DNA of 64,000 nucleotides from Savagea sp. (GTDB taxonomy: Bacteria > Bacillota > Bacilli > Bacillales_A > Planococcaceae): the NCBI GenBank assembly GCA_030152585.1, contig JASLJC010000100.1, positions 1-64,000 on the forward strand, in the 5' to 3' direction. Shown piece after piece: positions 29,745 to 39,604 of this stretch. The position numbers and the translations under genes are program-made. Below the pieces are notes generated by a model that was not told the origin of the DNA, did not search any database, and was given only the letters and a program-made list of their open reading frames with translations. Position 1 is the first letter of the stretch; every line of letters begins with the position of its first letter.

Positions 29745-30824
29745 TTACACTTGTTTCGTTGCTGCACGTGCAATATGTTGGCGATATTCGTAAATGTTTC
29801 GAACGATCGCTTTCGTTACAGCATATGTCGGGATAACGATTAAAATCGCTAAAAATCCTCCGATATTTCCTGCAGCTAAAATGAGTGTAATGACCGTTAA
29901 GGGGTGTATTGCTAACGATTTCCCCATAATATTTGGTGTAATGACGTTACTATCAGTCTGTTGGGCAATGAGTGTAACGAGTGCGACCCAAAAGACGAGT
30001 GACGGATCTTGTAACAACCCGACGATGAGTGCCGGTATGAACGCAATCCACGGACCGATAAACGGTATTAAGTTCATAAAAAGCGCAAACAACGCTAACA
30101 ACAATGCGTACTCTAATCCGATTAAACGATAACCGATAAAGAGAAGCGTCGCTAAAATGGCACTAATAATAAATTGTCCTTGGATGTAAGAACGTAAGAC
30201 GTCATCGATATCTTTTAATGTTTTTTCTAACCATTGTTTTCGAATACCGGTGAAAAATTGCAAAATGTACGGTGCGAATTTTTCATGGTCTTTCAACATG
30301 AAAATGTAGAAAAATGGTACTAAAATCATTAAAAAGACCGCTTGGAATGCAGATTGTAAAAAGGCGACGAGCCATTCGCCGAAGCGTACGGCGAAATCTT
30401 GTACAGAATTGGCCGCTTCATCGATTGTTTCTTCTAAGTTGAACGGAAGATCGGCCTTTTGAATGACGATGAAATCTTTCGCTTTCGTTAAATCTTTTGC
30501 GATGTTCGGCGAGTTTTTAATTAACGCATTCACTTGGTCGGTCATCGGTGGTCCGACGATCGAAATGAAAAATAAAATGATCGCAAATAACCCAGCGATT
30601 AAACTTAAGATGCTTCCCCAACGAGGTACTCCTTTTTTTTCTAACCAACGTTGGGCAGGTTCTGTAATGTAAAACAATACGCCTGCGATGAGTAGTGGTA
30701 CGAATACAGTTTTTAAAATGATTAGAAGTGGTTCAAATAAAAATCGAATGTCGAGAAAATATTTGACGATTAAAATAAAGAGTAAAATCCCAATCCCGAC
30801 TTGAAACCAAAGCTTTTTCGTCAA
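29745..30824 (-). CDS. AI-2E/YueF-family transporter (PerM family)
   Basis: 359 residues with about eight TMs. N-terminal pair at 8-25 and 30-55, a cytoplasmic or external helical segment (90-160), then the family core QGQFIISAILATLLFIGYRLIG and PFIGPWIAFIPA. The family includes AI-2 exporters and Na+/H+ antiporters, so the substrate is open. TTG 30824 with GGAAGGTGA upstream. It starts 4 bases after the MATE gene, so the two form an operon. Confidence 0.85.
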   Translation of the reverse strand: MTKKLWFQVGIGILLFILIVKYFLDIRFLFEPLLIILKTVFVPLLIAGVLFYITEPAQRWLEKKGVPRWGSILSLIAGLFAIILFFISIVGPPMTDQVNALIKNSPNIAKDLTKAKDFIVIQKADLPFNLEETIDEAANSVQDFAVRFGEWLVAFLQSAFQAVFLMILVPFFYIFMLKDHEKFAPYILQFFTGIRKQWLEKTLKDIDDVLRSYIQGQFIISAILATLLFIGYRLIGLEYALLLALFALFMNLIPFIGPWIAFIPALIVGLLQDPSLVFWVALVTLIAQQTDSNVITPNIMGKSLAIHPLTVITLILAAGNIGGFLAILIVIPTYAVTKAIVRNIYEYRQHIARAATKQV

Positions 30825-30828
30825 CAGG

Positions 30829-32166
30829 TCACCTTCCTTCTACCGGAACTGGAGGACGCTGACGATTCGTCAAGAACACGATACAAGCGGTTAATGCTTC
30901 GGCAATCGTTAAAATGAGCCATACCCCTGTAATGCCGAAGAAGTGGGGCATAATCCATAATAACGGCAATACGAACACAATCCCTCGTAAGACGATAATC
31001 ATCATAGAGCGTCGAATTTCTCCAATTGCACGGAAATATTCAGCATATACAATATTATAGCTTAAAAAGAGATAGTGGGTGAAAAATAAAGGTAAACCGT
31101 AAGCGGTCATCGTTAACAACTGTTCATTTGGCACATCAAATAGTAGTGCGAAACGTTCAGGGAACAATTCACCGAGTGCGACAGCTGCAACAGCAAGCAA
31201 TAACGCTGTTCGTACCGAAATTTTTAAGACGTGGCCGAGTCGTTCATACAACCCAGCGCCGTGATGGAAACTGGCAATCGGTTGCATTGCTCCACCGACA
31301 CCGAAAAAGATAAGCATAACGACCGCATGAATCGTATTGACGATCGCAAATGAGGCTACACCTAAGTCTCCAGCCGTTTTCATAAAGACGATATTCAATC
31401 CGATCGTCATAACGGCGACGGTCATTTCTGTCGTGAAACTTGGGAATCCGATGACTAAAATTCGTTTTAATTGAGAGGCATTCCATCGTGGCCATACCCA
31501 ACGTAATGAGCGATCTTTCCATAAAAAGTGAAGCAATAAAATGAGTAATCCGAAAACGGAAGATAAAATCGTTGCCCCTGCGGCTCCTTTAACACCCCAT
31601 CCGAAAATAAAGATAAAAATGTAGTCGAAGACGATATTTAATAAAGCAGCAGCGATCAGTCCGAACATTGCTAAATTCGGATTTCCGTCATTTCGTATGA
31701 AAATACTTAAAATGTTTTCAACGACGTATACCATTCCGAAGACGAGTAAAATGAAAAAGTAGTCGTACGCATAATCGTAAATGACGTCGTTGGCGCCGAA
31801 AAAGTAAATGAGCGGTTCGATTTTCCATAAAGCGAGTGCGACGAGAAGAGAAACGATGACGACTGCAGTGACTAGAGAGGAAGAAAAAATCGACGAAGCT
31901 TGATCTTTTTCTCCTTTCCCGATTGCCATTGCATATAATGTGCCGCCTCCCATTCCGATCCACAATGAAATGGAAAAGAAAATTGAAAACGCAGGTAAGG
32001 CGACGTTGACACCGGCAAGTCCGTCTGCGCCGACACCGTGTGAAATCATGAGCGCATCGACAACGATATTGATCGCCATTAAGACCATTCCGAGAATAGA
32101 AGGAATTAAGTACGAGCGAAACAGTTTAGGTATCGGCCAATTGCGCATTTTTTCTGCTGGAGTCAT
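30829..32166 (-). CDS. MATE-family efflux transporter
   Basis: 445 residues, 12 TMs in two MatE halves (about 15-190 and 230-410). Opening segment LFRSYLIPSILGMVLMAINIVVDALMISHGVG is typical of NorM/YeeO-like MATE proteins, which expel cationic drugs or metabolites with Na+ or H+. ATG 32166 follows GAGGAGG. First gene of a two-gene operon with the AI-2E family gene; divergent from csbD. Confidence 0.9.
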   Translation of the reverse strand: MTPAEKMRNWPIPKLFRSYLIPSILGMVLMAINIVVDALMISHGVGADGLAGVNVALPAFSIFFSISLWIGMGGGTLYAMAIGKGEKDQASSIFSSSLVTAVVIVSLLVALALWKIEPLIYFFGANDVIYDYAYDYFFILLVFGMVYVVENILSIFIRNDGNPNLAMFGLIAAALLNIVFDYIFIFIFGWGVKGAAGATILSSVFGLLILLLHFLWKDRSLRWVWPRWNASQLKRILVIGFPSFTTEMTVAVMTIGLNIVFMKTAGDLGVASFAIVNTIHAVVMLIFFGVGGAMQPIASFHHGAGLYERLGHVLKISVRTALLLAVAAVALGELFPERFALLFDVPNEQLLTMTAYGLPLFFTHYLFLSYNIVYAEYFRAIGEIRRSMMIIVLRGIVFVLPLLWIMPHFFGITGVWLILTIAEALTACIVFLTNRQRPPVPVEGR

Positions 32167-32260
32167 GTAAAAGGAACCTCCTCTTTCTTAATATTGCTGT
32201 ATTGTAGCACGAATGGTTATATTTCGCTTCATGTAAATTTAAAAAAGAAATGAAAAAGAA

Positions 32261-32286
32261 GTTTCATTCAGTAATGAAGTGGGCAT
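32261..32286 (+). promoter_or_regulatory. SigB-type promoter of csbD
   Basis: GTTTCA (32261-32266) and GGGCAT (32281-32286) with a 14-bp spacer match the general-stress sigma-B consensus (GTTTAA, GGGTAT). CsbD is a known SigB regulon member in B. subtilis, which supports the call. Confidence 0.65.
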
Positions 32287-32325
32287 AGAAGGAGTAGACA
32301 TTATTAGACAAAGGGGACGATCATT

Positions 32326-32583
32326 ATGTCATTCAAAGATAAAGCAAAAGGTACATTTAATGAAGTAAAAGGAGAAATGAAAGACGTTGCGGGGAAAGTA
32401 ACGGACAACCCGAAACTTCAAGCAAAAGGGAAAGCAGATAAAGTAAAAGGAAAAGCACAAAAAGCAGCTGGTGACGTAAAAGATGGCGCAAAAGATTTTG
32501 CACGTGATGCGAAAGAAACAGTCGAAGAAAAAATCGACGACGTCAAAGGCGAGTACGCTGAAAAACGTGACGATTTACGTTAA
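32326..32583 (+). CDS. csbD: CsbD-family general stress protein
   Basis: 85 residues, Lys/Asp/Ala-rich, with repeated K-G-K-A-x-K-x-K-G elements and no hydrophobic core, as in CsbD. Probably a small helical stress protein of unknown mechanism. It is preceded by AAAGGGGACGATC and by a sigma-B-like promoter, and ends at a strong terminator. Confidence 0.9.
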   Translation: MSFKDKAKGTFNEVKGEMKDVAGKVTDNPKLQAKGKADKVKGKAQKAAGDVKDGAKDFARDAKETVEEKIDDVKGEYAEKRDDLR

Positions 32584-32599
32584 TTTTAAAAGGAAATCT

Positions 32600-32651
32600 A
32601 AAACACCTTGTCGTACAGGAGAGTTACTCTCCTGTAAGGCAAGGTGTTTTG
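32600..32651 (+). terminator. csbD terminator
   Basis: AACACCTTG...CAAGGTGTT enclosing a second perfect stem ACAGGAGAGT / ACTCTCCTGT. May also serve the convergent gene. Confidence 0.85.
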
Positions 32652-32666
32652 TCATTTTAGTTTACT

Positions 32667-33626
32667 TTAAACGTTTGAAATCGACGGTTGTAATTTTTTC
32701 TTTAATTGCGTTAACATATCGCGCGTCATCGCGTCGAGGTCGTATCGAGCAGAGAAGCCCCATTCCTCTTTCGCAGCGGTTGCATCGAGTGAGTTTGGCC
32801 AACTATCGGCAATCGCTTGGCGTGCTGGATCGACGTCGTACTGAATCGTAAACGAAGGAATATATCGTTGGATAGATGCTGCGATTTGTTCAGGTGTGAA
32901 GCTCATCGCTGTAATGTTAAAAGCGTTGCGATGTTGCAGTTTCGTAGCGTCTGCTTCCATTAAATCGACGATCGCTTGTAAAGCATCTGGCATATACATC
33001 ATGTCCATATACGTTCCTTCTGCAATGTAAGAAGTATAATGACCTTCCGTGAGCGCTTTGTAATAAATTTCAACCGCGTAGTCTGTCGTTCCGCCACCAG
33101 GAGGTGTGACGTACGAAATGAGACCCGGGAAACGAACCCCTCGCGTGTCGACGCCGAAACGTTCGTAATAATAATCACAAAGAAGTTCACCCGATACTTT
33201 GTTCACCCCGTACATCGTCGTCGGACGTTGTAACGTATCTTGTGGCGTATGGTCTTTCGGTGTAGAGTGACCGAAAGCGCCGATAGAACTCGGTGTGAAA
33301 AATTGCAAATCAAGTTCACGTGCGACTTCAAGAGCATTGACGAGCCCGCCCATATTCAAGTGCCACGCTTTCAATGGTTGTTGTTCTGCTGTTGCAGAAA
33401 GTAGTGCAGCCATATGCATCATCGTATCAGCCTCAAATTGTGATGTTAATTCGAGCATACGCCCGTAATCCATCACGTCTAATTGTTCGAAATGTCCGTT
33501 AAATGATGCAGGTGGTGCTTGAATGTCGGTCGCGAGGACGTTGTCGATGCCGTACTCGTCTTGTAATTTTTGGACGAGCTCTGAACCGATTTGTCCTGAA
33601 GCGCCTGTAATGATGATTCGTTTCAT
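32667..33626 (-). CDS. tdh: SDR-type L-threonine 3-dehydrogenase (epimerase-like)
   Basis: 319 residues. Extended SDR with NAD motif GASGQIG at residue 8 and catalytic YxxxK in [14 protein letters not shown]. Segments such as [24 protein letters not shown] and [13 protein letters not shown] are typical of the bacterial epimerase-like threonine dehydrogenases. It would oxidise threonine to 2-amino-3-ketobutyrate, which Kbl, encoded nearby on the same strand, splits to glycine and acetyl-CoA. Confidence 0.85.
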   Translation of the reverse strand: MKRIIITGASGQIGSELVQKLQDEYGIDNVLATDIQAPPASFNGHFEQLDVMDYGRMLELTSQFEADTMMHMAALLSATAEQQPLKAWHLNMGGLVNALEVARELDLQFFTPSSIGAFGHSTPKDHTPQDTLQRPTTMYGVNKVSGELLCDYYYERFGVDTRGVRFPGLISYVTPPGGGTTDYAVEIYYKALTEGHYTSYIAEGTYMDMMYMPDALQAIVDLMEADATKLQHRNAFNITAMSFTPEQIAASIQRYIPSFTIQYDVDPARQAIADSWPNSLDATAAKEEWGFSARYDLDAMTRDMLTQLKKKLQPSISNV

Positions 33627-33825
33627 CGGATTCCCTTCCTTTCTGTTATGAATAGTGTATTTCTAGTGCGCACACTGTCTTTTTTAAAACAAGTGCAACG
33701 TGATACTAGCAATGTTTATCTATTATAGACTGTTCTTTTGAAGAAAACAACCCGAAAAATCAAAATAAAAGAAATGAATTCTGATATAATGGAAGATACG
33801 AAAAAATAAGGAAGGATGTGGGGAT

Positions 33826-34482
33826 ATGCTTCGCCGTTTATTACGTCTTAGTCTCTTGTTTCTGATCGGTGTCGGTTTAACGTTTATGCTTCTTCAATGG
33901 AACGTGCCGATGTGGTTAACGACAATTATCGTCTTGTTTGTTACGATTACGATTTTCATCGGATGGCCTTTTTATGTCATTTATCGTACGCGATCGATTC
34001 GACTCGTCGACCGATATTTGAAAAGTTATCAAAATAAGCCGATTTTCGGTTATGCTTATATGTTGGCGCACGGGACGGATGAACAATTGTTACATGCAAT
34101 TGATGCGGTCATTCAACGATATCCGCAAAAAGAAATGCAAGTCGTCTCAAAAGGAAATCGTTATATGTTTACACGAGATGCTAACGGATTGATGAAATAC
34201 GCTCAATCGATTGAACCTTCAGAGTATCGTGTTTATTATTTAGCAGTTGCTCATGCGATGCGAGGAGAATTAGAAGAAGCGAGCCGTTATCGAAAAAAAT
34301 TGCAAACGCCGTGGACGATTTTTTTAGCAGAAGCATCGATTGCACATGCAAAAGGAGATACGGTGACTACTGAAGCTGCTATCGCCTCAGCAGTCGCAAC
34401 GACACGTGGTTTACAACGTTATTCGATTTATTATGGCAGTAAACGGATGATCCAAGATGGAACGAAAAAACAGTCCGTATAA
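33826..34482 (+). CDS. hypothetical membrane protein with helical repeat-like C-terminal part
   Basis: 218 residues. Not recognised. Two TMs at about 7-25 and 31-52 are followed by a cytoplasmic alpha-helical part with TPR-like pairs (YRVYYLAVAHAMRGELEEASRYR and WTIFLAEASIAHAKGD). A -10 TATAAT lies near 33785. It stands on the plus strand between tdh and kbl, both on the minus strand, and shares a terminator with kbl. Confidence 0.7.
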   Translation: MLRRLLRLSLLFLIGVGLTFMLLQWNVPMWLTTIIVLFVTITIFIGWPFYVIYRTRSIRLVDRYLKSYQNKPIFGYAYMLAHGTDEQLLHAIDAVIQRYPQKEMQVVSKGNRYMFTRDANGLMKYAQSIEPSEYRVYYLAVAHAMRGELEEASRYRKKLQTPWTIFLAEASIAHAKGDTVTTEAAIASAVATTRGLQRYSIYYGSKRMIQDGTKKQSV

Positions 34483-34536
34483 AAAAACATCGACAGTAGA
34501 AAAGACGAGTAGGTCTCTTCTAGTGTCGATGTTTTT
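34480..34536. terminator. bidirectional terminator between the 218-residue gene and kbl
   Basis: AAAAACATCGACA / TGTCGATGTTTTT with an inner stem around GTAGAAAAGACG. Confidence 0.82.
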
Positions 34537-34542
34537 CGTTGA

Positions 34543-35730
34543 TTAAATAACGCCGAGTTCACGACCGACGCGCGCATAAATGTCGAGTGCTTCGTCGAGC
34601 ATTTCTTTCGTATGCGCAGCTGTAGGCATATTACGTACACGACCTGTTCCACGTGGGACGGTCGGGAAGACGATTGATTTAGCGTACAATCCTTCTTCTT
34701 GTAAACGTGATGAAAATGTTTGAGTTAATTTTTCATCTCCGATAATACAAGGTGTAATCGGTGTTTCGGAATGTCCAATATGAAAACCGAGACGTTGTAA
34801 GCCTTCTTTTAAGTAGTGAGCATTCGCCCAGAGTCGTTCGTTTAACTCTGTTGAAGCTTCCATTTTGTCGAGTGCACAAATGATAGCACCGACATCTCCC
34901 GGTGCGATTGATGTTGAAAATAAAAATGGACGTGAGCGAACTTTTAACCAGTCGATCAGTTGTTGAGAACCTGCGACGTAACCACCGACGACACCAATGG
35001 CTTTTGATAATGTTCCGATTTGGAAGTCGATTTCTTTTTCGAGACCGAAATGTTTCACTGTCCCTTTTCCTTCGCCGAGTACACCTGAACCGTGTGCATC
35101 GTCAACGTACGTCATAATGTCGAACTGTTTCGCGATTTCGACGATTTCAGGAAGTTTGGCGATGTCCCCGTCCATTGAGAAGACGCCGTCTGTAATGTAC
35201 ATCACTTTGTTGTAAAGACCGGATGATGTCGCTTCTTCTGCTTTTTGGCGTAAGTCGTCCATATCTTGGTGTTTAACGCGAATAATTTTCGCACCTGATA
35301 ACCGGCATCCGTCGATGATTGAGGCGTGGTTTAATTCGTCTGATAAAATGGCGTCGTTTTTATCCATAACAGCAGAAATCGCAGCCATATTACAGTTGAA
35401 GCCTGATTGATACGCAATTGCTGCTTCTGTTCCTTTAAATGCCGCAAGTCGTTTTTCGAGTTCATCGTGAATGGCAAGTGTTCCGTTAATTGTACGCACA
35501 GCACCTGCACCGACTCCGTACGTGTCGATTGCACGTTTTGCACATTCTTTTAAATCTTCGTCTGTCGCTAAACCTAAATAGTTGTTCGACGATAAGTTAA
35601 TGAGTTGACGTCCACGGATTGAAATGATCGGTCCGTTGGCGCTATCGAGAGGGTCGATTTCGTTATAAAGTCCGTCTTCTTTTAATGATTGTAAATTTGT
35701 TTGTAAAAATGAATCTAATGTTTTTGACAT
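34543..35730 (-). CDS. kbl: glycine C-acetyltransferase (2-amino-3-ketobutyrate CoA ligase)
   Basis: 395 residues, alpha-oxoamine synthase family. Framework [24 protein letters not shown], and the PLP lysine in [13 protein letters not shown]. Pairs with the SDR threonine dehydrogenase to convert threonine to glycine and acetyl-CoA. Start ATG 35730 after AAGAAAGGAATG. It begins 15 bases after the YczE-like gene, so they are probably co-transcribed. 8-amino-7-oxononanoate synthase is the main alternative, but there are no biotin genes here. Confidence 0.9.
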   Translation of the reverse strand: MSKTLDSFLQTNLQSLKEDGLYNEIDPLDSANGPIISIRGRQLINLSSNNYLGLATDEDLKECAKRAIDTYGVGAGAVRTINGTLAIHDELEKRLAAFKGTEAAIAYQSGFNCNMAAISAVMDKNDAILSDELNHASIIDGCRLSGAKIIRVKHQDMDDLRQKAEEATSSGLYNKVMYITDGVFSMDGDIAKLPEIVEIAKQFDIMTYVDDAHGSGVLGEGKGTVKHFGLEKEIDFQIGTLSKAIGVVGGYVAGSQQLIDWLKVRSRPFLFSTSIAPGDVGAIICALDKMEASTELNERLWANAHYLKEGLQRLGFHIGHSETPITPCIIGDEKLTQTFSSRLQEEGLYAKSIVFPTVPRGTGRVRNMPTAAHTKEMLDEALDIYARVGRELGVI

Positions 35731-35745
35731 TGAATCATTCCTTTC

Positions 35746-36393
35746 TTATTGTTCGTGTAATTTTGGAATGTCGCGTGGATCGATGAGACGCTCGAGTAGT
35801 CGTGTACTAAACGGTAAAGCAAGTTGTACGAGTCCGCCAAGTCCGAGTGCGATGATGACAGTACCGACTCCGACTGGACCGCCAAGCAGCCAACCGGCAA
35901 TCGCAACGGTGACTTCCATCGTAATACGAGCGCTGTTAATACTCATCCCGAGCTTGTCCATTAAAATGAGCATGAGCGAATCACGCGGACCTGCTCCCAT
36001 ATTCGGTGCGATATAAATGCCAATTCCAATCCCCATAATGATGACACCTGCGACGAACATCGTCAACGTTTCTGCAAACGTCGAAACAGTTGGTAAAAGA
36101 AGTAAACTAATGTCAATAAAAACACCGATGACGATCATATTGATCCATGTCCCGATTTTTGGGATGCGTCTGTATATCATCATCATGAGCAATACGAGTA
36201 AAAACCCAGTTATAATACTCCAAGTACCAATCGTTAAGCCAATCGTTTCTGTTAAACCATAGTGGAGTACATCCCACGGTCCAATCCCGAAATATTCTCC
36301 GCGTATCGTCATCCCGATTCCAAACGATAAAATGATCATTCCGCCGAGATAAAAAATCCAACGCCACCATTTCGTTTTATTCATTGTATTCAC
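35746..36393 (-). CDS. YczE/YitT-type membrane protein, copy 2
   Basis: 215 residues, about five TMs. The same signature positions as the copy at 29.1 kb: GIGPWDVLHYGL, IPKIGTWINM and APNMGAGPRDSLML. It precedes kbl in one operon, which could hint at transport of a threonine or glycine-related compound, though this is only context. Confidence 0.8.
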   Translation of the reverse strand: MNTMNKTKWWRWIFYLGGMIILSFGIGMTIRGEYFGIGPWDVLHYGLTETIGLTIGTWSIITGFLLVLLMMMIYRRIPKIGTWINMIVIGVFIDISLLLLPTVSTFAETLTMFVAGVIIMGIGIGIYIAPNMGAGPRDSLMLILMDKLGMSINSARITMEVTVAIAGWLLGGPVGVGTVIIALGLGGLVQLALPFSTRLLERLIDPRDIPKLHEQ

Positions 36394-36459
36394 CTACTTT
36401 AAACGTTGAAATTAGCTTATCATCTAATGGAAAAGAAGTCATCGTCGAGCGTATAAATG

Positions 36460-36510
36460 AAAAAGACGCCTTTTGAGTAGAGCGAAATCGCTTCAATACT
36501 CAAAAGACGT
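36460..36510 (-). terminator. terminator of the CBS-domain gene
   Basis: ACGTCTTTTGAGTA / TACTCAAAAGGCGT on the minus strand with an inner GAAGCGA/TCGCT pairing, then TTTTTC. Confidence 0.8.
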
Positions 36511-36567
36511 AAGGTAGAAGTACATTTATATCAATCACCTAAAGGTGTCGATACCTGAAATTATACA

Positions 36568-37266
36568 TTACTCTTGATAACGGACAAGGTCAAGGGGAGT
36601 AATGATGCCTAACAATTTTTCTTTCGGACGTCCATTTTCTGTCATGAGTAACGCTTCGATTCGTTTACCAGAAGCGACAGAGCGTTTAAAAATTTCTTCG
36701 GCTTCATAAACCGGCATACTTTGTTCGACGAACGTATATGATTTTTTTCGCTTTTCAAATCGATAAACATCGCGCAAAGTTGGAACTTTTCCACTCGGTA
36801 AACCATTCGTCATACGAGAAGAAAGCCAGTATGTAATACCCATTGCTGTAATCAGTCCGACGAATCGTCGTTTTTGGTAGATTGGGAATTGATTAAATCG
36901 TTTCGAACGGATGAGTTGGAGTCCGTCGATTAACGTGTCATCTGCTTGTAAAATATGTACTTTTTTACGAAAACGTTGGCCGACTGTCACAGGGCGTGTA
37001 ATCCGTCGAGCGATTTGTTCGATTTGTTGAACGATTTGATGGTGCGGTTCTGCAATCGTATAAGACGGATCGATTTGATCGTGGACGATCGCATTTCGTA
37101 ATTGAGCAAACTTTCGTAATTGCTGTTCGTATTTTCGGACGGCTGCATTTTTCGGTCGCGCACATTGAAGTAATTTCGAAAATGGTGCGTACGACACGTT
37201 GCAAATTTGTTGGAGTTCTTTTTCAATCCGGTTAAAAGCGACGATAAAACGTTCTGAATTTTTCAC
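36568..37266 (-). CDS. HEPN-like domain fused to a CBS pair
   Basis: 232 residues. The N-terminal about 85 residues are helical and carry R57-N-A-I-V-H62, the RNxxxH motif of HEPN RNases, in LRKFAQLRNAIVHD. Residues about 95-232 form two CBS motifs (ADDTLIDGLQLIRSKRFNQFPIYQ...GLITAMGI and QSMPVYEAEEIFKR...LLGIITPLDLVRY). CBS pairs usually sense adenine nucleotides. A nucleotide-gated RNase is a reasonable inference. The gene has its own terminator and is divergent from an EamA transporter; no toxin-antitoxin partner is adjacent. The HEPN call rests on one motif and helix content. Confidence 0.65.
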   Translation of the reverse strand: MKNSERFIVAFNRIEKELQQICNVSYAPFSKLLQCARPKNAAVRKYEQQLRKFAQLRNAIVHDQIDPSYTIAEPHHQIVQQIEQIARRITRPVTVGQRFRKKVHILQADDTLIDGLQLIRSKRFNQFPIYQKRRFVGLITAMGITYWLSSRMTNGLPSGKVPTLRDVYRFEKRKKSYTFVEQSMPVYEAEEIFKRSVASGKRIEALLMTENGRPKEKLLGIITPLDLVRYQE

Positions 37267-37410
37267 CTTATCCCCCCTTAGACCGATGAGATAGTTCGAT
37301 TATATCATAAAACTACTAAATGAAAGTAAAAATATCGTTAAGAAGTGACGAAAGTCGAACAGAAGAAAAGAAACTGTTATACTGTTTTGTTGGTAAGGAG
37401 TGAAAGACGG

Positions 37411-38301
37411 ATGAAAAAATGGATTTTTCCAATTTTATTAATGTTAGGTGCAAGTAGTTATGGTGTGTTGTCATCGATTATTAAACTAGCAATTGGTGAC
37501 GGTTTTACAGCGGCGGAAGCGGTGACGAGTCAATATTATGTCGGGTTTTTCCTCGTCGTCGTCCTCGTCCTTTTATTTAAGCGAAAAATGCCAACGTTTG
37601 GTGGCGGATGGACGCTCGTTTTGGCAGGACTCTTTACAGCGACGACCGGCACCGTTTACGGACAAGCAGTTCAACATATGCCTGCTTCGTTAGCTGTCGT
37701 CATGTTGTTTCAATTTACGTGGATTGGGACACTTTTAGATGCGATCATCCATCGACGGATGCCCGATCGTGTGCAATGGTTTTCGCTCGTATTATTGTTT
37801 GCTGGAACGATTTTAGCAGCAGGTGTTATCGATGTCGATTTATCTGCGATTTCGTGGCAAGGATGGGCATGGGGATTCGCCTCAGCTTTTAGTTTCGCCT
37901 CATTTTTAATGATTAATGGGAAACAAATTGAAGGAATGGATACGTTAACACGACTATTTTTCACTTCTTTATTTGCGGTCGTTTTCATTTCCATTTTCCA
38001 ACGCCCGGATATTTTATGGAGTGGAGCGCTATTTGAACAAGGACTTTGGAAGTATGGATTGTTACTCGGATTACTCGGTATTGTTGCCCCAATTTATTTG
38101 TTTGCCATTTCTGTACCGAAAGTAGGCGGTGCGTTGGCGTCGATATTAAGCGCGATGGAATTACCAGTTGCGATTACAGCAGCTGCTTTATTACTCGGTG
38201 AAAAGATGACAATCTTACAAATTTTCGGTATCATCGTCATTTTATTCGGTATTGCGTTACCGTCTGTTTTAGCCGAACGTGAAAAAAGAACGAGCGTTTG
38301 A
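37411..38301 (+). CDS. EamA/DMT-family transporter
   Basis: 296 residues with ten TMs in two EamA halves (about 5-135 and 150-290). Typical features are the Gly-rich helices and the late segment PLAIT-like ELPVAITAAALLLGEKMT. Probably a metabolite exporter. ATG 37411 is preceded by AAGGAG, whereas the longer frame has no ribosome site. Confidence 0.88.
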   Translation: MKKWIFPILLMLGASSYGVLSSIIKLAIGDGFTAAEAVTSQYYVGFFLVVVLVLLFKRKMPTFGGGWTLVLAGLFTATTGTVYGQAVQHMPASLAVVMLFQFTWIGTLLDAIIHRRMPDRVQWFSLVLLFAGTILAAGVIDVDLSAISWQGWAWGFASAFSFASFLMINGKQIEGMDTLTRLFFTSLFAVVFISIFQRPDILWSGALFEQGLWKYGLLLGLLGIVAPIYLFAISVPKVGGALASILSAMELPVAITAAALLLGEKMTILQIFGIIVILFGIALPSVLAEREKRTSV

Positions 38302-38360
38302 ATGTTGAGACAAAACGTGGGAAAATAGAGAGAACATATGAACGATGAGGGAGTGATTGG

Positions 38361-39536
38361 ATGAATGGACGATTGTATTATGAAGATGCGTATCGTACGA
38401 ATTTTGAAGCGAAAGTAATCCGCCACGGAGAAGAAGAAGGGAAAACGTATGTCGTACTCGACCGAACGGTATTTTATCCAACCGGTGGGGGACAACCACA
38501 CGATACGGGTACGTTAAACGACATACCTGTTTATGACGTAGAAGAAGTCGATGGTGAAATTCGTCACTACGTTGCACAACCGATCGAAACGAATGTCGTA
38601 CATGGGGAAATTGACTGGGCACGCCGTTTTGATTTTATGCAACAACATAGTGGTCAACATATTGTAACCGCGTTTTTCCAAGATTATTACGGGTATGAAA
38701 CAGATGGCTTCCATTTAGGAGAAGAAGTCGTCACGATCGATTTAAATGCACCGTCGATTCCACAAGCAGTTGTCGATCTCGTTGAAGACCGAGCAAATCG
38801 AGCTATTGCGCGCGATATTCCGATTGAAGCACGTTGGGTAAAACGAGAAAATTTAGAACGTTATCCGCTCCGAAAACCGATTGAACATGAAGGGCCGATT
38901 CGTCTCGTCATTATGCCAGAAGTCGATTACAATGGCTGTGGTGGTACGCATCCTCGTTCAACAGGTGAAATTCAGATGATTAAAATTTTAAGTACGGAAC
39001 GAGAAAAACAAAAAACACGTGTGACATTCGTTTGTGGCGACCGTGCACGTGCGTATTTACATAAGCAAAACGAACGTGTGAAAACGTATGCGAAATTGCT
39101 TGCAACGTCGGAAGAACGAGTCGAAAATAAAATAAAACGTTTAATAGAAGAAAAAGAGCAACTGCTCGATGAAATGAAGACGTTACGTAGTGCTTATTAT
39201 GAATTGGAAGCGCAGCGGTTGTACGAACAGTCTGACGGCGTCATTGCCCAATCATTTGTCGGACAGACGATTCAATCGTTACAACAATTTGCAAATGTCA
39301 TCATCGAACGTTACGACGACAGTATCGTCTTATTTACGACTCAAAATGAAGACGTCGTTCAACTCGTCGCAGCACGTGGGAAACGAGCGACACCGAATAT
39401 GCGCGAAATTGGAAAAGTCATCTTCCCTTATTTTGGCGGTCGAGGTGGCGGCAGTCCTCATTTTATTCAAGGTGGAGGTCAATCTGATCAAACAGCAGAA
39501 GACGTCTTAACTCAATTACGTATGCTCGTCGAATAA
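38361..39536 (+). CDS. AlaX-L-type alanyl-tRNA editing protein with DHHA1 domain
   Basis: 391 residues. Resembles the C-terminal two thirds of AlaRS without the synthetase core: an editing domain with zinc motif HSGQH (about residue 96) and CGGTH (about 196), a coiled-coil linker (about 235-275), and a C-terminal DHHA1 domain with GGRGGGSPHFIQGGG. It hydrolyses Ser- or Gly-tRNA-Ala in trans. Complete for the AlaX-L class. Confidence 0.92.
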   Translation: MNGRLYYEDAYRTNFEAKVIRHGEEEGKTYVVLDRTVFYPTGGGQPHDTGTLNDIPVYDVEEVDGEIRHYVAQPIETNVVHGEIDWARRFDFMQQHSGQHIVTAFFQDYYGYETDGFHLGEEVVTIDLNAPSIPQAVVDLVEDRANRAIARDIPIEARWVKRENLERYPLRKPIEHEGPIRLVIMPEVDYNGCGGTHPRSTGEIQMIKILSTEREKQKTRVTFVCGDRARAYLHKQNERVKTYAKLLATSEERVENKIKRLIEEKEQLLDEMKTLRSAYYELEAQRLYEQSDGVIAQSFVGQTIQSLQQFANVIIERYDDSIVLFTTQNEDVVQLVAARGKRATPNMREIGKVIFPYFGGRGGGSPHFIQGGGQSDQTAEDVLTQLRMLVE

Positions 39537-39542
39537 ATAGAT

Positions 39543-39580
39543 AAAAAGGAAGTCGTTGCGAAGCAGTGACTTCCTTTTTA
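39543..39580 (+). terminator. alaX terminator
   Basis: AAAAGGAAGTC / GACTTCCTTTT followed by TTATC. Confidence 0.82.
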
Positions 39581-39604
39581 TCACAAAAGAATAGGGGGAA
39601 GTAT

